A stretch of 28,484 nt of DNA from Geosiphon pyriformis (Eukaryota > Glomeromycota > Glomeromycetes > Archaeosporales > Geosiphonaceae), in the NCBI GenBank assembly GCA_016748015.1, contig JAAOMT010000489.1, positions 1 through 28,484 on the forward strand, read 5' to 3'. Below the pieces are notes generated by a model. That model was not told the origin of the DNA, did not search any database, and saw only the letters and a program-made list of their open reading frames with translations. Made by a program: the position numbers and the translations under genes. Below are positions 10,047-21,500 of this stretch, one piece after another; the stretch's first letter is position 1; each line of letters starts with the position of its first letter.

Positions 10047-10935
10047 GTCAATAATATTTCAATTAATAATGACAAAACTGTGGTCATTTCAATCAACAGC
10101 AGGATCAGTGTTTCATCTCTTTTTATTAGTGGTTTGCCTATTTCTGTTGCCCATAGAGGGGAACCTTATTAGTATCTCAGTATTTTTTGTCAACTAAGGG
10201 TTTTTCAAGGCCTAACTTGGCTAAAGCACATTCAGACGTTCATTTTTTTACTAATTTAGTTTTAAAGAAGGCAGTTTCGGATAAGCAGTTCTTGTATCTG
10301 GTGTTAGCAGTTCTCCATCTCATAATTGGCTACAGAATGCAGTTCAGCAATATTTCTGTTGGTGTGTGCGATAAATGGGATGCTTTGATTTGCAAGGCTT
10401 GAAGCTAAAAGCTGGTCTCCCAATGAACTTTTCTAGTGATACTATTTACTATCTCTCTTTTTATGGTTTAAAATCATTTTTACAGTGTTAATCTGAGAGT
10501 AAAGTAGCTTCGCTTATTAGTTTTGCAAACTCTGATGGGATCTTGGGGTGTCTGTTTAGTTACAGGTTACATGACTTACAAGTTCTGTATTGGTAGTCCA
10601 TTTACCCATTGATCTTTCCTGTTCGTATTCGTGTCAGTGTTTCTAATAATTTCTTGGCTGGTATGGTTTGCATTCTCCTTGATTGCAATTTGTCTTTGGG
10701 TGGCTCTTTGGCCAGTATTTTTTGGTTTTGTAACAGAGTTCCTATGTCTGTTGTTCTTGGCGAGTCTTTGTTTTTCAAGTTTTTACTTTCTCTCTGGCAT
10801 TTTGGCATTGCCTTCATGGATCAGCTTCATAATTGTCATGATGTTGTTTTTAGCTGGTGCACCTTTAAGTAGTAGAAGAAGCTGGACCCTCGTGGCCTGG
10901 TTCCTGAATGGTTTGGACTTTCTGTTGCATTTCTT

Positions 10936-11319
10936 ATGGTTTCTCATTCGTCTTCTACAGTCTCAGTTGGTGCTAGTCCTCTTAACTTTTATGAGTCTGA
11001 TGATTTTGTGGCTGCCTGTGGTTATCTTTCTCAGGTTGATATCAATAGTTTGTCTGTATATACAGATGGTTTTTTGAAGAATTTGGGTACAGTTAATTGT
11101 AGAGCTGGGGCTGCTGTTTTTTTTGAGAATATTGATTTGGGTTTGGATGTCAGTGTTCAAGGTTTAGTGTTATCTACTTTAGCAGAATTACAGGCTATAG
11201 CATTGGCTTTAGAGTGTGTGTCTGCAGCTTGTTCTATTGATTTGTTTTTGGATAGTCAAGCAGCTTTAGATGCTTTTAGGTCTGAATTAAGCCTGGTGTG
11301 CTCTGACTTTCGCAATTGA
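10936..11319 (+). CDS. LINE-1 RNase H segment of ORF2
   Basis: This 127-codon open segment holds the type I RNase H core: SVYTDGFLKNL (Asp codon 11065-11067), RAGAAVFFENI, STLAELQAIALALE with the second acidic residue, and LFLDSQAALDAFRSEL with the third. A stop follows at about 11317-11322. The last block, SWHKIKSHSGVSGNNYAD, lies downstream at about 11380-11440; its usual GND has become GNN. RNase H would remove the RNA template during LINE integration. The domain is recognisable with confidence, but the continuous protein is broken. Confidence 0.85.
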   Translation: MVSHSSSTVSVGASPLNFYESDDFVAACGYLSQVDINSLSVYTDGFLKNLGTVNCRAGAAVFFENIDLGLDVSVQGLVLSTLAELQAIALALECVSAACSIDLFLDSQAALDAFRSELSLVCSDFRN

Positions 11320-11478
11320 TGTTGAGTCGAGCATCAGCATATTCGGAATGTTATCCACAGTAAAAATTTAAGAGTTAGTTGGCACAAAATTAAGAGCCAC
11401 TCTGGTGTCTCAGGGAATAACTATGCTGATAGCATTGCTAATGCTGCATCTCTATCTGGTTGGTATCTTCCTTTTTAC

Positions 11479-12339
11479 ATGGATGGACACTTTTTGTTGG
11501 TGGATGGTGGTGTTGTTTCTGGTAATTCTAGACACTTTGTTCGAGATGTTTATCATGCAGTTTGTCATGCATGCTGGAAGGTCAGTTCTAGTTCTGGATT
11601 TCTGGCTAGTAGTTTGCATTCAGATGTTGACTGGCTCAGCTCTTTTAGAGTTTGGCACCCTGATTTGAATATGGCCACTGGTTTCACTAGCAGGCTCACA
11701 GCTGATACTTGTACTTATCTTATGAAGGCTTTGCACCATCGGATTCCTGTAACTGTTCAGAAATGCATTTATAATAAATATTACCCTAGTGTTCTGTGTC
11801 TGTATTGTGGTGAGGTAGAAGTTTCTAATCATGTGTTTTCTTATGTGGTTAACGATTCAGCTCGTCATTAGGTTCTGAAATCCTACATGTTTTATTGGAA
11901 GTTACTTTCTGGGCTCTTTCTTCCCTCTTCAGTTGTGTTGCAGTTGATGTCGACTTGTGCTTCGGATTTGCTGGTCTTTTTGGCTCTTTACAAGGGTTTT
12001 GTTTTCAATGGATGGCTTCAAGAGGCTGTTACTGTCTTCCATGATCCCAAGGTTGCTGGTGTTAAAATTACTGATTTTATGCATTCTTTATGCTCTGCTT
12101 TTAGGAATGATATTTGGTTGGTCCATACCAAGCATCGTGCTTTTATGGAAAAAAATGGTCTGATCCCAGTGGACAAATCTATTTCCATCCCAGTTTTTGG
12201 TTTGGTTTTGAGGTTGTCACCTGGTGTGATTAAATTGCTTGGTATTACTGAAGTTTTTGGCATTTTTTTTGGCTTTTGCAAGTCTTGTTCGTTTTTTTCA
12301 GGTATTGGTGACATGGTTTCTGTTAATATAGTTGTATAG
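11479..12339 (+). pseudogene. LINE-1 ORF2 C-terminal Cys-His domain and tail
   Basis: There are two open pieces, 11479-11871 and 11887-12339, separated by a TAG. The first holds GGVVSGNSRHFVRDVYHAV and, at 11797 onward, CLYC-x7-HVFSY, a C-terminal zinc-binding pattern typical of LINEs with the last Cys replaced by Tyr. The second is a helical tail containing LYKGFVFNGWLQEAVTVFHD and CKSCSFFSGIGDMVSV, ending at TAG. LINE-2 is collinear here, with stops at most Trp and Arg positions. Confidence 0.75.
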
Positions 12340-12479
12340 TGTTGTTCTGACTGGTTCGAATGGCTGGTCATGTATGGTTAAGCACATGATTCATGTCTAG
12401 TTTAGATCATTTCATTGATGTATAGTTCTAGGTAGTGTTTGGATCTCACTCATTAAACATAATAAAAAAAAACAAAAAA

Positions 12480-12486
12480 AAATTAA
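12480..12486. repeat. Target-site duplication of LINE-1, right copy
   Basis: aaattaa is identical to 5731-5737 and lies immediately after the A-rich LINE tail. The zinc-knuckle reading of element A begins directly after it. Confidence 0.65.
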
Positions 12487-13080
12487 ATTCTGTTATTATT
12501 GTTATAAATAAAGTCATCTTAAAATTAATTATAGATTATAATTAAGTAAATAATAATTAAGAAATCAATATTATAACTTTAATTAAAGAATTTAAATTCT
12601 GAATTATAAATTTAGAACTTAATTAGAATAATATTAAATATTATAATATTATTCATTAATAGTATTATAACAATTTTAATTACAATTAACTATTATTTAC
12701 CAATTATTAGTTTAAAAATTAATATTATAATATCAAATTTAACTTCTATTTTTGGCTTAATTACAAAACTTAAGACCAAAACCACTTCACAAAACTGAAA
12801 ATTAGTAATAATTACATATTAACTAATTTTTAATATTATTAATTTACAAATAAAAAATTGTATCAGAAATTTAAAAAATATACAATTAATTTTTTGAAAT
12901 TTTTAAAACTATTCAAGTTTTTTTATTATAACTAAAACAATTATATTTTATAATAATTTCAATTATCACAACATAATTTTATCTCCAACTATTACTAAAA
13001 ATAGTATACTTATTGCTATTTTTTTATTTAAATTAGAAAATAAAAAATTATTGTTTAGTAAAACTGTTTTAACAATTTAA
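12487..13080 (+). pseudogene. Element A gag C-terminus with decayed CCHC zinc knuckle
   Basis: Right after the LINE-1 target duplication the plus strand reads CYYCYK-SHLKINYR (12491-12536). This is a CxxC-x4-H-x4-C nucleocapsid knuckle in which the Gln codon is TAA, the Gly is Ser and the last Cys is Tyr, each one transition away. The rest, to about 13080, is too decayed to assign beyond linker before protease. This placement shows that LINE-1 landed in the gag gene. Confidence 0.65.
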
Positions 13081-13520
13081 TTTATTATTAATATATATAT
13101 AAATACTAAAATTGATAATCAATCTATTAAGCTAATTTTTAATAATAATTTAACAAATAATAAAATTATATTATAACTTATAAACTAATTAGGTTATTAA
13201 GTTAATCAAATTGTTAATATATATATTATTATAGTTAATAAAACTACAAAAACTGCAATTAGTAAGATTAATAAATTTTTATTTAAAGTCAATAATATTA
13301 TAATATTAATCAAAGTTTTTATTATAAAAGCTAAATAATATTAAGTTTTTATTGATAATAATTAACTTTCTAAAACCAACACTATATTTAACTAAAATAT
13401 CTAAAAGTTTTAATTAAATTATTGAAAATACTATATATAAACATCAATAATATTTAAATATTTTAAAACTATTAACAAAGCATTATTTGTTAATTTAAAA
13501 AAAAAAATCTATTCTAAAAA
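13081..13520 (+). pseudogene. Element A aspartic protease remnant
   Basis: The plus-strand reading gives DNQSIKLIFNNNLTNNKII (13114 onward), then NKTTKTAISKINKFLFKVNN, then IIILIKVFIIKAK-Y-VFIDNN-LSKTN (about 13270-13380). It fits a Ty3/gypsy protease of the kind I recall from Glomeromycotina: LILDSG.. active site, a middle block with GEID.FP.EVNGI.IPIKVLVMEATQYQ, and GNDWLSKTN. The catalytic DSG is now NNN. Trp and Gln codons are TAA. The family match rests on memory and not on a search. Confidence 0.7.
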
Positions 13521-14539
13521 CATACTAAATTTTTTGGATTAATAATTTTAGAACCAATTTATCAAGCATACTGATTTGGAAAAAAAAAGTAAAAAAACCT
13601 CAAGTAACTATTTTTATTTATATATTATTATACCAAAAAAACAACATCACAGTAATTGTTTAATAACTATATAGTACACTAAAAAATTTATACTATTAAT
13701 AACTAAAACTTATTTGTATTAACTATGGAAAAAAACTTTTATTTATAAACACTTGTTATAATAATAATAAAAAATATCTTATAACAACCAAATATTATTG
13801 TTATTTATATATCTTAGAATAATTTAACTACTCAAAAAAACAATAAAAATAAAATAATAAGTTATGTTTAACTTATAAAAAACTTTTTTTAACAAAAAAA
13901 TATAGAACAATATTTCAAAAAAAAAAAATATACAATAAATTATGTTAATACATAATTTCTATCTCTAACTGAATAAAAAAAAGCATTATTACAATTTATT
14001 TATAATTGTGTTTTTTTGCTTGAATAGTTATTTATATAACAAAACAAATTTTAAAAAATAATAATTGCCAAATGTAATAATACCACAAAAAAATATATAT
14101 ATATATTTAAAAACACACTTAAGAAAAAATTATTCTAAAACTTATTTTTTGTTATATTTAACAACTTAATAGAATTTAATAAGTACTATTAATTACTAAT
14201 ATTAACTTAAAAAAATAAAAACAAAGACTTATTAATCTTAATACTCAATTATATGAATACTATTTTATTTTATATTAATTTAAATATTGTAAAAATTGTA
14301 ATTTTGTTTATAATTTACTATTACATATTATTTATTTGATTTTTAAGATTGATAAACTAATTAGTAATATTAATAAATTGGAATTAGAACTTAATTCAAA
14401 TTTAAACATTATTTTTAAATTTAACAAGAATTTAAATACTATTCTTAAAACTAAGCAATATATTGTATTTTTTTATTTTGTTAAAAAAACAATAAATAAA
14501 ATAGTTTGGCAAGAATAATAAAAGTATTATGTTTAAAAA
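13521..14539 (+). pseudogene. Element A spacer between protease and dUTPase, decayed coding sequence
   Basis: Mostly unreadable. A 60-codon open stretch at 14336-14518 (KLELELNSNLNIIFKFNKNL..., ending KKTINKIVWQE) sits just upstream of the dUTPase. It looks like the acidic Ser/Asn/Asp-rich linker of the polyprotein with Asp and Glu shifted to Asn and Lys. It is therefore a fragment of element A and not a gene. Cys-rich motifs expected from related elements could not be confirmed. Confidence 0.45.
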
Positions 14540-14945
14540 AACACATAAAACAGATATGAAATTTAACTTTAAATATTTAAAATAAGTTCTTATAATATTA
14601 AAACTCTATTTGCTTATTAATATAAATATAAAATTAATATTAGAAGTTTTAATAATATTATGGTTTAATTAGCATTTAAATTTAACTAATCTAAAAAAAT
14701 TACTATAAAAAAAAATATTTAATACAAGATATATAGAAAATATTATTATTATATTACAAAATAATTTAAAAAAACCTATAAAATAGAACCAAAAAAAAGA
14801 TAAAATAGACTATATTTCTGTTTTTAGTTAAAAAGTTAAATTACTATTAATAAAAACAAGAAAAAAATTAAAAATAACTGCTAAATAAATTAAAAAATTT
14901 GAATCAACTAAAAAAGTTAATATATTTATTAACATAATAGAAAAA
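14540..14945 (+). pseudogene. Element A dUTPase domain remnant
   Basis: dUTPase hydrolyses dUTP to dUMP and PPi, keeping uracil out of new DNA. Three of the conserved trimeric-dUTPase motifs are visible after decay. Motif 1 DAGFDL reads D-MKFNF (14553-14570). Motif 3 IIDAGYIGNI reads IFNTRYIENI (about 14715-14745), followed by a conserved-like IIIILQN. Motif 5 GFGSTGR reads KFESTKK (14895-14915) and then VNI. Nearly every difference is one G-to-A or C-to-T step (gga to aaa or gaa; gat to aat). At least one small indel lies before motif 3. The domain lies between protease and RT in the polyprotein, an uncommon but known arrangement in some LTR elements. Confidence 0.75.
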
Positions 14946-15544
14946 ACTATTAACCAAAAAAATTATTTCTATCAATTATATTGTTTTTATTATCTTATAT
15001 TATAAATACTTGTTAAAATATCCTAAAAAATCAAGAATTAATTCCAAATTTTCAAAGTAAAACTAAAAATATGTTAAAAATAAAACTATTATTATTATCT
15101 ATTTATATATTATGTAAAAATTTTAATTAATAATATTATTAATTACTTAAATTTAGAAAATAAAAACTAAATACTAACTAATATTTTAGATTTTAATTAA
15201 TTATATAAATATATAAATTTTACATCACAAATTTGGGTTCAGAAAAGTAAATATTATTTGCTTTAATTAGAACAATTAAAACAAATAAACTTGAATAACT
15301 TGAATTAATTACAAAAAATACAGTTTTAAGTATTACTTAAATAATATGTTAATTTTTTTGCAAGTAAAAATAAACCAATATAATACAACATAAAATTAAA
15401 ATTGAAAATACAATTTTAATTAAGCAAAATACATATAAAGTATTGCTAAAAAGTTATAATATTATTAAAAAAAAGATTAATTAAATATTAAACAGTAAAT
15501 TAATTCAGTTGTTTATAAATCTATAATTATTACCAATAATATTA
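14946..15544 (+). pseudogene. Element A pre-RT linker remnant
   Basis: From about 15180 the reading DFN-LYKYINFTSQIWVQKSKYYLL, then LEQLKQINLNNLN, then FFASKN is a decayed linker running into RT. It resembles the pattern LxPEQLEQMNLGNLDPLQ...FNDIFASENEFGRT of related polyproteins, which I recall and did not search. It shows that the polyprotein frame continued uninterrupted from dUTPase into RT. Confidence 0.55.
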
Positions 15545-16105
15545 ATATAAAAAAAATGAAAAATCCAGTTTGTGTAAATTATTAAAAATTCAATAGTATT
15601 ACTTATAATAATAATTATTTAACATTATAAATTTAAGAATTATTTGATTTATTTAGTAAAAAAAAATAATTTTATATATTAAATTTAAACAATAACTTAA
15701 TAAATAGTTATAAATTCAAATAACAAAATAATATTTACTATTAAAAAAAATCTTTAAGTTAAAAGTAATATTATTTAGCTTAGTTAATATATTTGTCATA
15801 TTTTAATAATTAATAAAAATTGTTTATTTTGGTATATTACAAAAATCAATAATTGTTTATCTAAATAATATTAATGTGTTTTCAAAAATATTTAATAAAT
15901 ATCTATATTATTTATAATAAGTGTTTGAAAAATTAAGTTATGCTAAATTGAAATTAAATGCTAATAAATATTTTTTTGAAAACAAAACTTAAATTTTTGA
16001 AACATGTAATAAAAAAAGAAAACATTAAAACAGATTCAAAAAAAATTTAAAAAGTTAGAAACTTTTTAAGATTTAGAAATTTAACAAAACTTAAAAACTT
16101 TCTGA
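15545..16105 (+). pseudogene. Element A reverse transcriptase remnant (YLNN box)
   Basis: Recognisable blocks on the plus strand include NEKSSLCKLLKI near 15557, FSLVNIFVIF for the FGLTNAPATF motif near 15770, and SIIVYLNNINVFSKIFNKYL for the VVYLDDILVFSKTFxEHL motif, with both Asp codons now AAT (15864-15869). Next come FEKLSYAKLKLNANKYFF (15926 onward) and LKFLKHVIKKENIKTDSKKI, matching the FLGHVIS..GIKTDPxKI block. Order and spacing are those of Ty3/gypsy RT. It is catalytically dead. Confidence 0.88.
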
Positions 16106-16591
16106 GATTAGTTAATATTATTAACAGTTTATACAATATTTTTTGGTAATTATCTAGCCATTTTATTAACTTTAAATTAAAAATACTTGATAATAAAAAA
16201 ATAAATATACAACAACAGGCTTTTAAGACACTAAAATAAAAATTTATACAAATTTCAGTTTTAATATATTTAGATTATAGTAAAAAATTTTATAATTACA
16301 ATTAACATTTTGAAAACAATACTAAAAACAATATTATTATAACAAAAACCAAATAAAAAAAGCATTAAGTAGCATATACTAAAGCTTAAATCTAGCAAAA
16401 AAAATATAAAATTTCAATATTAAAATGTTATTAAATAGAAAAAATATTTACATTAAGAGTTTAATATTTATACTAACTATAAAAAATTAATGTTATTAAC
16501 AAAAAAAAATTAGTCAATAATAGAACTATTAAATAAAAAACAGTTTCTTTATTTTTTTAATACAAAATATACAATAAAAAAAATATAAATA
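16060..16591 (+). pseudogene. Element A RNase H remnant, interrupted by LINE-2
   Basis: The reading gives VRNFLRF-NLTKLKNFLRLVN, QQQAFKTLK, then ISVLIYLDYSKKFYNYN (the APVLxYPDFSKPFxLYTDAS block without its DAS). It continues VAYTKA-I-QKKYKISILKC (VAYASRxLxxAEKNYSITEKEC), IKSLIFILTIKN (IKGxxFxLxTDHKAL) and FFQYKIYNKKNIN (the QYNFEIKYRKGKEN block, with Gln read through a stop). The last motif is followed at once by the LINE-2 target site. The LSRI-like continuation appears at 23344 on the other side. Confidence 0.8.
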
Positions 16592-16600
16592 AAAATACTA
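16592..16600. repeat. Target-site duplication of LINE-2, left copy
   Basis: aaaatacta here and at 23335-23343 is a 9-bp exact duplication. With one copy removed the element A reading runs NINKNTNNLL-I, fitting the NVNADALSRI block between RNase H and integrase. Confidence 0.75.
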
Positions 16601-16701
16601 AAAAAATAAAAAACTAAAAACTTTTTTCTTTTTTTTATTCAAAATTTCCAAAAAAAGTCAAAAAAGTTTTTACTATTCAGTACAATAAATCCAAACTGTT
16701 T

Positions 16702-18530
16702 TTGCTCAATTATAAGACTACTGTTGGCCTTAGTATTGCTGTTATAAAAAAGGCTGTTAAAAATTTCAGTTCAGCTAATAGTTTTAAATTTGTGCTGTTA
16801 AGAAAGAAAAAAAGAAATGATACTTTAGAAGATGATGTTAAGCCTAAAAAAGTTTCTGCTAAAGTGTTGGATAATTGTTCTTGGAATTTAAAAACTGGTG
16901 ATATTACTAAATCTAATAGTGTTAAGATAAAAGAGAAGTGTTTGATTGAGAAAACCAGTTTTGATTATAGTAGTGGGGCCATTTTTAATAACAAAAATGC
17001 TGACCAAACACCAAAAAACTTATGTGTTAAAACCAAAAAAACATTGGAAAAACCATTAAGCAAAATAAATTTTCTGAATAATGATAATAATAATAATATT
17101 CTGTTGGATGTCTTGCTAACTCTTCCTCTTCTCTTAAAAAATCTGGTTGTTGTTTTTATTAGAAAGTTATTTGCTTTGAATATTGATTTGAATAAAATGT
17201 TTGAGAAGTTTTCTCAAAAAAAACTTGCAGTGATTAGGAAGTTATTTTCAAAAGTCAATAATTTTGAAAGAGTTTCTACTCTCTCAAAATTTGCTGGAAT
17301 TATTAGAGCAATATTTACTTTCAAATCAAGCTTGGCTCAGACTTCTGATATGGCAAAGATGTTAAAATTTTGGTAAACACCAATCTTAAAAAATCTGCTA
17401 AGTATTCAGATTGGGCTGTAGTTGTGAAAGAAATGCCAATTGAAATGTCAGTTGAAACTGTACACATTGTACTGTTTAAGTTTAAAGAAATTAAGTTAAT
17501 TAATATGCAATTGGTAAGACTATAGCAAAAAGCTATAGTAAAATTTGAGCATTCAAATCATGCCAATTTGATTATAGTTAAATAGTTTGTTTTAATTGGA
17601 AAAGATGCTATATAAATTGTCAAGATTAAATTAGACAAAAAAATATAGGATACAAAAATTATTATAGAGTGCTGCTCTACATTCTACAAATAAGAACTAA
17701 TACTTATAACATATAGAACTTTATTGGTTTTTTTAGTGGAAAAACATATGTCATTGATTGTTATCCAGTTTTATATGTCCAAATTAGATGTACTACTGTT
17801 TGCTTTAATTCTGCTAAGTTATTAAATACTCTTGTAAGAACCACACTAGTGCTTAAGAGTGTTAATCTGTGCTGGTTACATTTAGGTTCTGCCAAGTATG
17901 CCAAGTATAAAAAATTTGGTCATATATCATTAGGCTGTTCTATAAGTAAGAAAACTTCTCTTGGTGATCTATCTTATAAAATATTATCAGAAAAAAATAA
18001 AAGCAAACTGGCATCTATCTATGCTAAATGTTCAGCACTGATTATCTGTTCAGTTTTTTTTGGTAGTGCCTCTTAGGCCAAGATTGTTGGTGAATCTTTT
18101 TTAACTTTTTTTTTTACATGAAATTATTTTGTTGGTTTTGGTTTCTCTTCAGAAATAAAGTCTATTTTACTGGTGTCTGTAAAATTGAATAATAAGTTTA
18201 CTACTTTTAAGCACAGTTTCAACAGCCTCACAGAGCAAGTTGTTAAGCTGGCTAAGAAGTTGAATGCATTTAGACCAATGGTTTCTTAGCTTAGCTCTGG
18301 ATGTTAGCTGTTAGTAACCCCTTTATTACAGAATCAAAAGGAAAATATAGTAATAAGTGAGAGTTCAAGTGTGGTCACTAGTGTTAGAACTGTTATAAAA
18401 ATAGTAAATTTTAATTTTTCAGTTGTTTTGAAATTAGAAAAAACTTTAAGCAATTTGTCAGACACAGTTATGAACCTGTTAACCAGAATAGACAATACTA
18501 ATTTGGACTTTAGCACTTATTCTTCCCAAT
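16702..18530 (+). pseudogene. LINE-2 ORF1 remnant
   Basis: The open piece 16702-17376 (224 codons) aligns with the first open segment of LINE-1 ORF1; shared blocks are NSFKFVLLRKKKRND, TGDITKSNSVKIKEKCLIEKT and KPLSKINF. The frame was probably already open upstream, as the QYNKSK codons before it are in frame. The zinc knuckle region at 17849-18076 reads YAKYKKFGHISLGC, with both leading Cys codons changed to Tyr (TGT to TAT), so RNA binding through it is lost. From about 18080 to 18530 the Ser-rich tail is riddled with stops. Confidence 0.75.
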
Positions 18531-18545
18531 GACCAATCTCATTTG

Positions 18546-21500
18546 AAAAGTGGCTATATGTAATATTAGGAGTATAAACAATTTTGCCAAGCAAACTAAT
18601 GTTATTTATTGGCATAAAAATATAAACAATTTAATTTCAATTATTACTAAGACAAAATTAAAAAATAGAGTTCATTCATAGATCATGAACAAGTTTAATG
18701 GTGTTTAAATATTCACTTTTAGTATAGAGTCTGGTTATTTAGTTTTTGGTATTATAATTATTATGAATATTTGTTTGGCAAAACATATATACAAAGTTTT
18801 AGAAGTTGTGGGTAGACTCTTGTTTATTAAGCTGCTTTTCAAGAATAAGTTATCTGTTTTAATTTTGGGGCTATACACTGGTGCCACTTTAGCTGTACAT
18901 TTGTTTTAAGCTAATAAAGTCAATTTTTTGATTACAAAAACTGTGAATGAGTATTTTTTTGTTATCTTGGATGAGAATTTCAATGAAGATAATTTATGTA
19001 GGTGTGCTAATTTCAAAAAAAGCTTTGATTTGGGGTTGATTAATTTTTTGTCAAAAAGTTTAGTTGTAAAAAGTTTTATATAAAAAAATTCAAGAAGTAC
19101 TGAAAGAATGATTTACTACATATTTGTTTCTTTAAATTTGGTCAATATAATAGTAAATCACAATATTTTGGATGTTAGTAAATACTTTAATACTGATTAC
19201 CAAGCTGTTTCTATATCAGTAAGTTTGGGTGGTTTATTGGATGTGCAGTTAAACTCTCTTTACAAGCAAATAAATAGGGATTATTGAAAGTTTAATTTCA
19301 AAAATGCCGATAATGTCAAATAAGTTAAGTTCAAAAAAGCTATAGCAGCTAATACTGCTATGTTTTTTGATAAGTTTATAATGTCTAAGAAGTTTTTAGA
19401 TTTGGATGTAATATAGAATGCTGTTTATAAAATATTGTCTCTGTTAATTAATGAAGTTTTTAAAAAGATGTTGATAATATCTTTACTAAAAAATTGTCCA
19501 GATTTTACAAGCTGAAACTTTTGGTGTCTAAAATTGTTAAGATCTTCTATCTGGTTTTTTGTAATAAGTTTGTATTATTAATTAATACATGGAATGGTAT
19601 TAATACTGTTAATGCTTCTGTAATAAGATATCTTTTTTTTTGGATCTTATTTTGATGTCATTAGATTAGTTTTAATTAGAATTAAGAAGTTTTATCACTT
19701 GTCTAAGATGTTAAAATTAAAGTATGCTAAATAGTCTCAAATTAGATCAGCAATTAATAAAAGAATAGAAGATTTTGAAGTAAATAAAAGTCATACTATC
19801 AGAAGTATATTAGAATATCTTATTTACAAAGTAGTATTAGACCATTTGGTTATTAATGATGAACTAATTCTGAAGCCTAATTTGGTTAAGTACAAAGTAA
19901 ATATTATTATAAAAAACTGGACTACAAAGCATGAGATGGTACAGATCTTTTTAGTAAGTGGTCTTATTAGTATCAATTATTAAAGTATGTTTTTAATGAT
20001 GCTTTTTTGAATGTAATGTGTCTAATTAGTTTTGATAAATTGCTTAGTATGGTTTTTAATCTGCCTAATGGCAAAGCTGTTGGTCTTTTTGGCATTTTAA
20101 ATAAGTTGTAACAGATTAGTTTTGGATATGCTCTTAGTGCTTTAAAATTTTTGTTTGTCTTGTAAATTGGTGGTTAATAATTGAAGAGAAGCTTAAATCT
20201 TAATAATTCTTAAGCCATATAAGTAAGGAAGCATTCTTACAAATACCAAATCTATTGCTTTGATTAAAACTACTTATAAAATACTCTTCAAGATTCTCTG
20301 TAACAGAATCTTTTTGGCATGCAGCACTTTTAATGTTTTCTATGAAGACAATTTTTCAGTTTTAAAGAATATAACAATTCAATCTCCTATTTTTGTCATT
20401 GGTTTAGTAATTGAAGATGCCTTAGATAAGAACTGCAAACTTTGGCTGGTTTTATAAAACATGCAGAAGGCTTATGATTTTGTTGAATAAGGACATTTTA
20501 GGAAAAGCTTGGCCAGGATAAAAATGTGTGACAAATTTATTAAATTTTTTGGCAGTATTTACAATAATTATGTCAATAAAGTTATAACTGATTTTAAATT
20601 AATGAATAGATATCGAGTACATAATGGTTTGAATTAGAAAAAAGTGTTTTTACTTCTTCTTTGGTACATATTTTACAATACTTTTCTGTATGAAATCAAA
20701 ACACAAAAAAGTATATATGAATATAGATTGAATTTTTATTTTGTTGCCAAGACTAACTATTCAAATTTTCAAGCTGAATTGACATTTTTTTTCACTGCTA
20801 GTGCTTTTGTCATTGATATGATTTGGGTTGATAGCAGCCAAACTGCTACTTAATATATTTTCAATATTGCTAATGAATTTTTTTAGATTAATAACATCTT
20901 AGTTAATAATGACAAAATGGTAGTCATTTCTATTAATTACAGAGTTGGATGTTCTTTTTTGTCAATTAGCAGTTTGCTTAATTCCATTACCAAAAAGAGT
21001 GAATTTTATCACTACTTGGATATTTTTTTATCTACTGAGAGTTGGTTAAAGCCTAGCTTGGCTAAAACAAGTTTGGATATTTGGTTTTTTGCCAATCTTG
21101 TTTTAAGAAAGACCATTTCAGATAAACAGCTTTCATATTTGGTGTTAGCAGTTTTTTATCCTATTGTTAGCTACAGAATACAATTTAACTTTGTTTCTAT
21201 TGATGTGTATAATAAATGGAATGCTTTAATTCATAAAAGCTTAAAGTTAAAGTCTAATTTGTTTCTTGATTTCTCTAATAATGCACTTTATCATTCATCT
21301 TTGTATGGTTTAAAAACTTTTGAGCAAGTCCAAGCTAAAAACAAAGTGGCTTTTGATGTGTATTTTGCAAACTCTATTGGAATTCTGGGTTGTTTGTTTT
21401 TATACAAGTTTTATAACTTGCAAGTTTTGTCTTAGTATTTGCTTTATCCTTTGGTTTTTTCAACTCATATTAGAGTCAGTCTTTTTAATAATTTTTTGGC

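Larger units (their letters stand above)
7706..12339 (+). pseudogene. LINE-1 ORF2, endonuclease-RT-RNase H polyprotein (broken)
   Basis: ORF2 makes the target-nicking and cDNA-synthesis enzyme. Its domains in order are AP endonuclease (7706 to about 8370), linker, RT (about 9120-10060), thumb/connection, RNase H (about 11040-11430), and a C-terminal Cys-His segment with CLYCGEVEVSNHVF at 11797 onward. Open pieces are 7706-8755, 8780-9085, 9288-10046, 10187-10402, 10609-10872, 10936-11319, 11479-11871 and 11887-12339. They are joined by frameshifts (for example near 9085 and 10180) and by stops at positions where LINE-2 or the family has Trp, Arg or Gln (TAG at 9270-9272, TGA at 10044-10046). 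An ancestral frame may have run through from ORF1: the codon before ATTGTCATG is TAG, where a Trp codon would keep it open. Confidence 0.88.
5738..12479 (+). mobile_element. LINE-1: near full-length non-LTR retrotransposon (APE endonuclease / RT / RNase H)
   Basis: This 6.74-kb unit has a short 5' leader (5738-5901), a gag-like ORF1 with CCHC zinc knuckle, then ORF2 with AP-type endonuclease, RT, RNase H and a C-terminal Cys motif. It ends in an A-rich tail (about 12452-12479) bounded by a 7-bp target duplication. It is far less A+T rich than its surroundings. Its homologue, LINE-2, is collinear over the whole length and nearly equal in size. It is dead: ORF1 and ORF2 carry several stops and frameshifts. 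The domain set resembles fungal Tad/L1-related LINEs; the clade is inferred. Confidence 0.92.

Noticed and set aside
9766-11668. Hydrophobic plus-strand ORFs in LINE-1 (9766-10197, 10631-11077, 11405-11668), membrane-protein-like
   Set aside because: They are shifted-frame shadows of RT and RNase H coding sequence; T-rich codons read in another frame give Leu/Phe runs.
6451-12371. Minus-strand ORFs within LINE-1 (6451-6711, 6680-6877, 8431-8649, 9759-10016, 10602-10817, 10963-11160, 11620-11832, 12018-12371)
   Set aside because: Each is opposite to a recognised plus-strand LINE domain and has no domain of its own.
14336-14518. 60-codon ORF as a separate small gene
   Set aside because: It fits the linker just before the dUTPase of element A and shares its mutational character.
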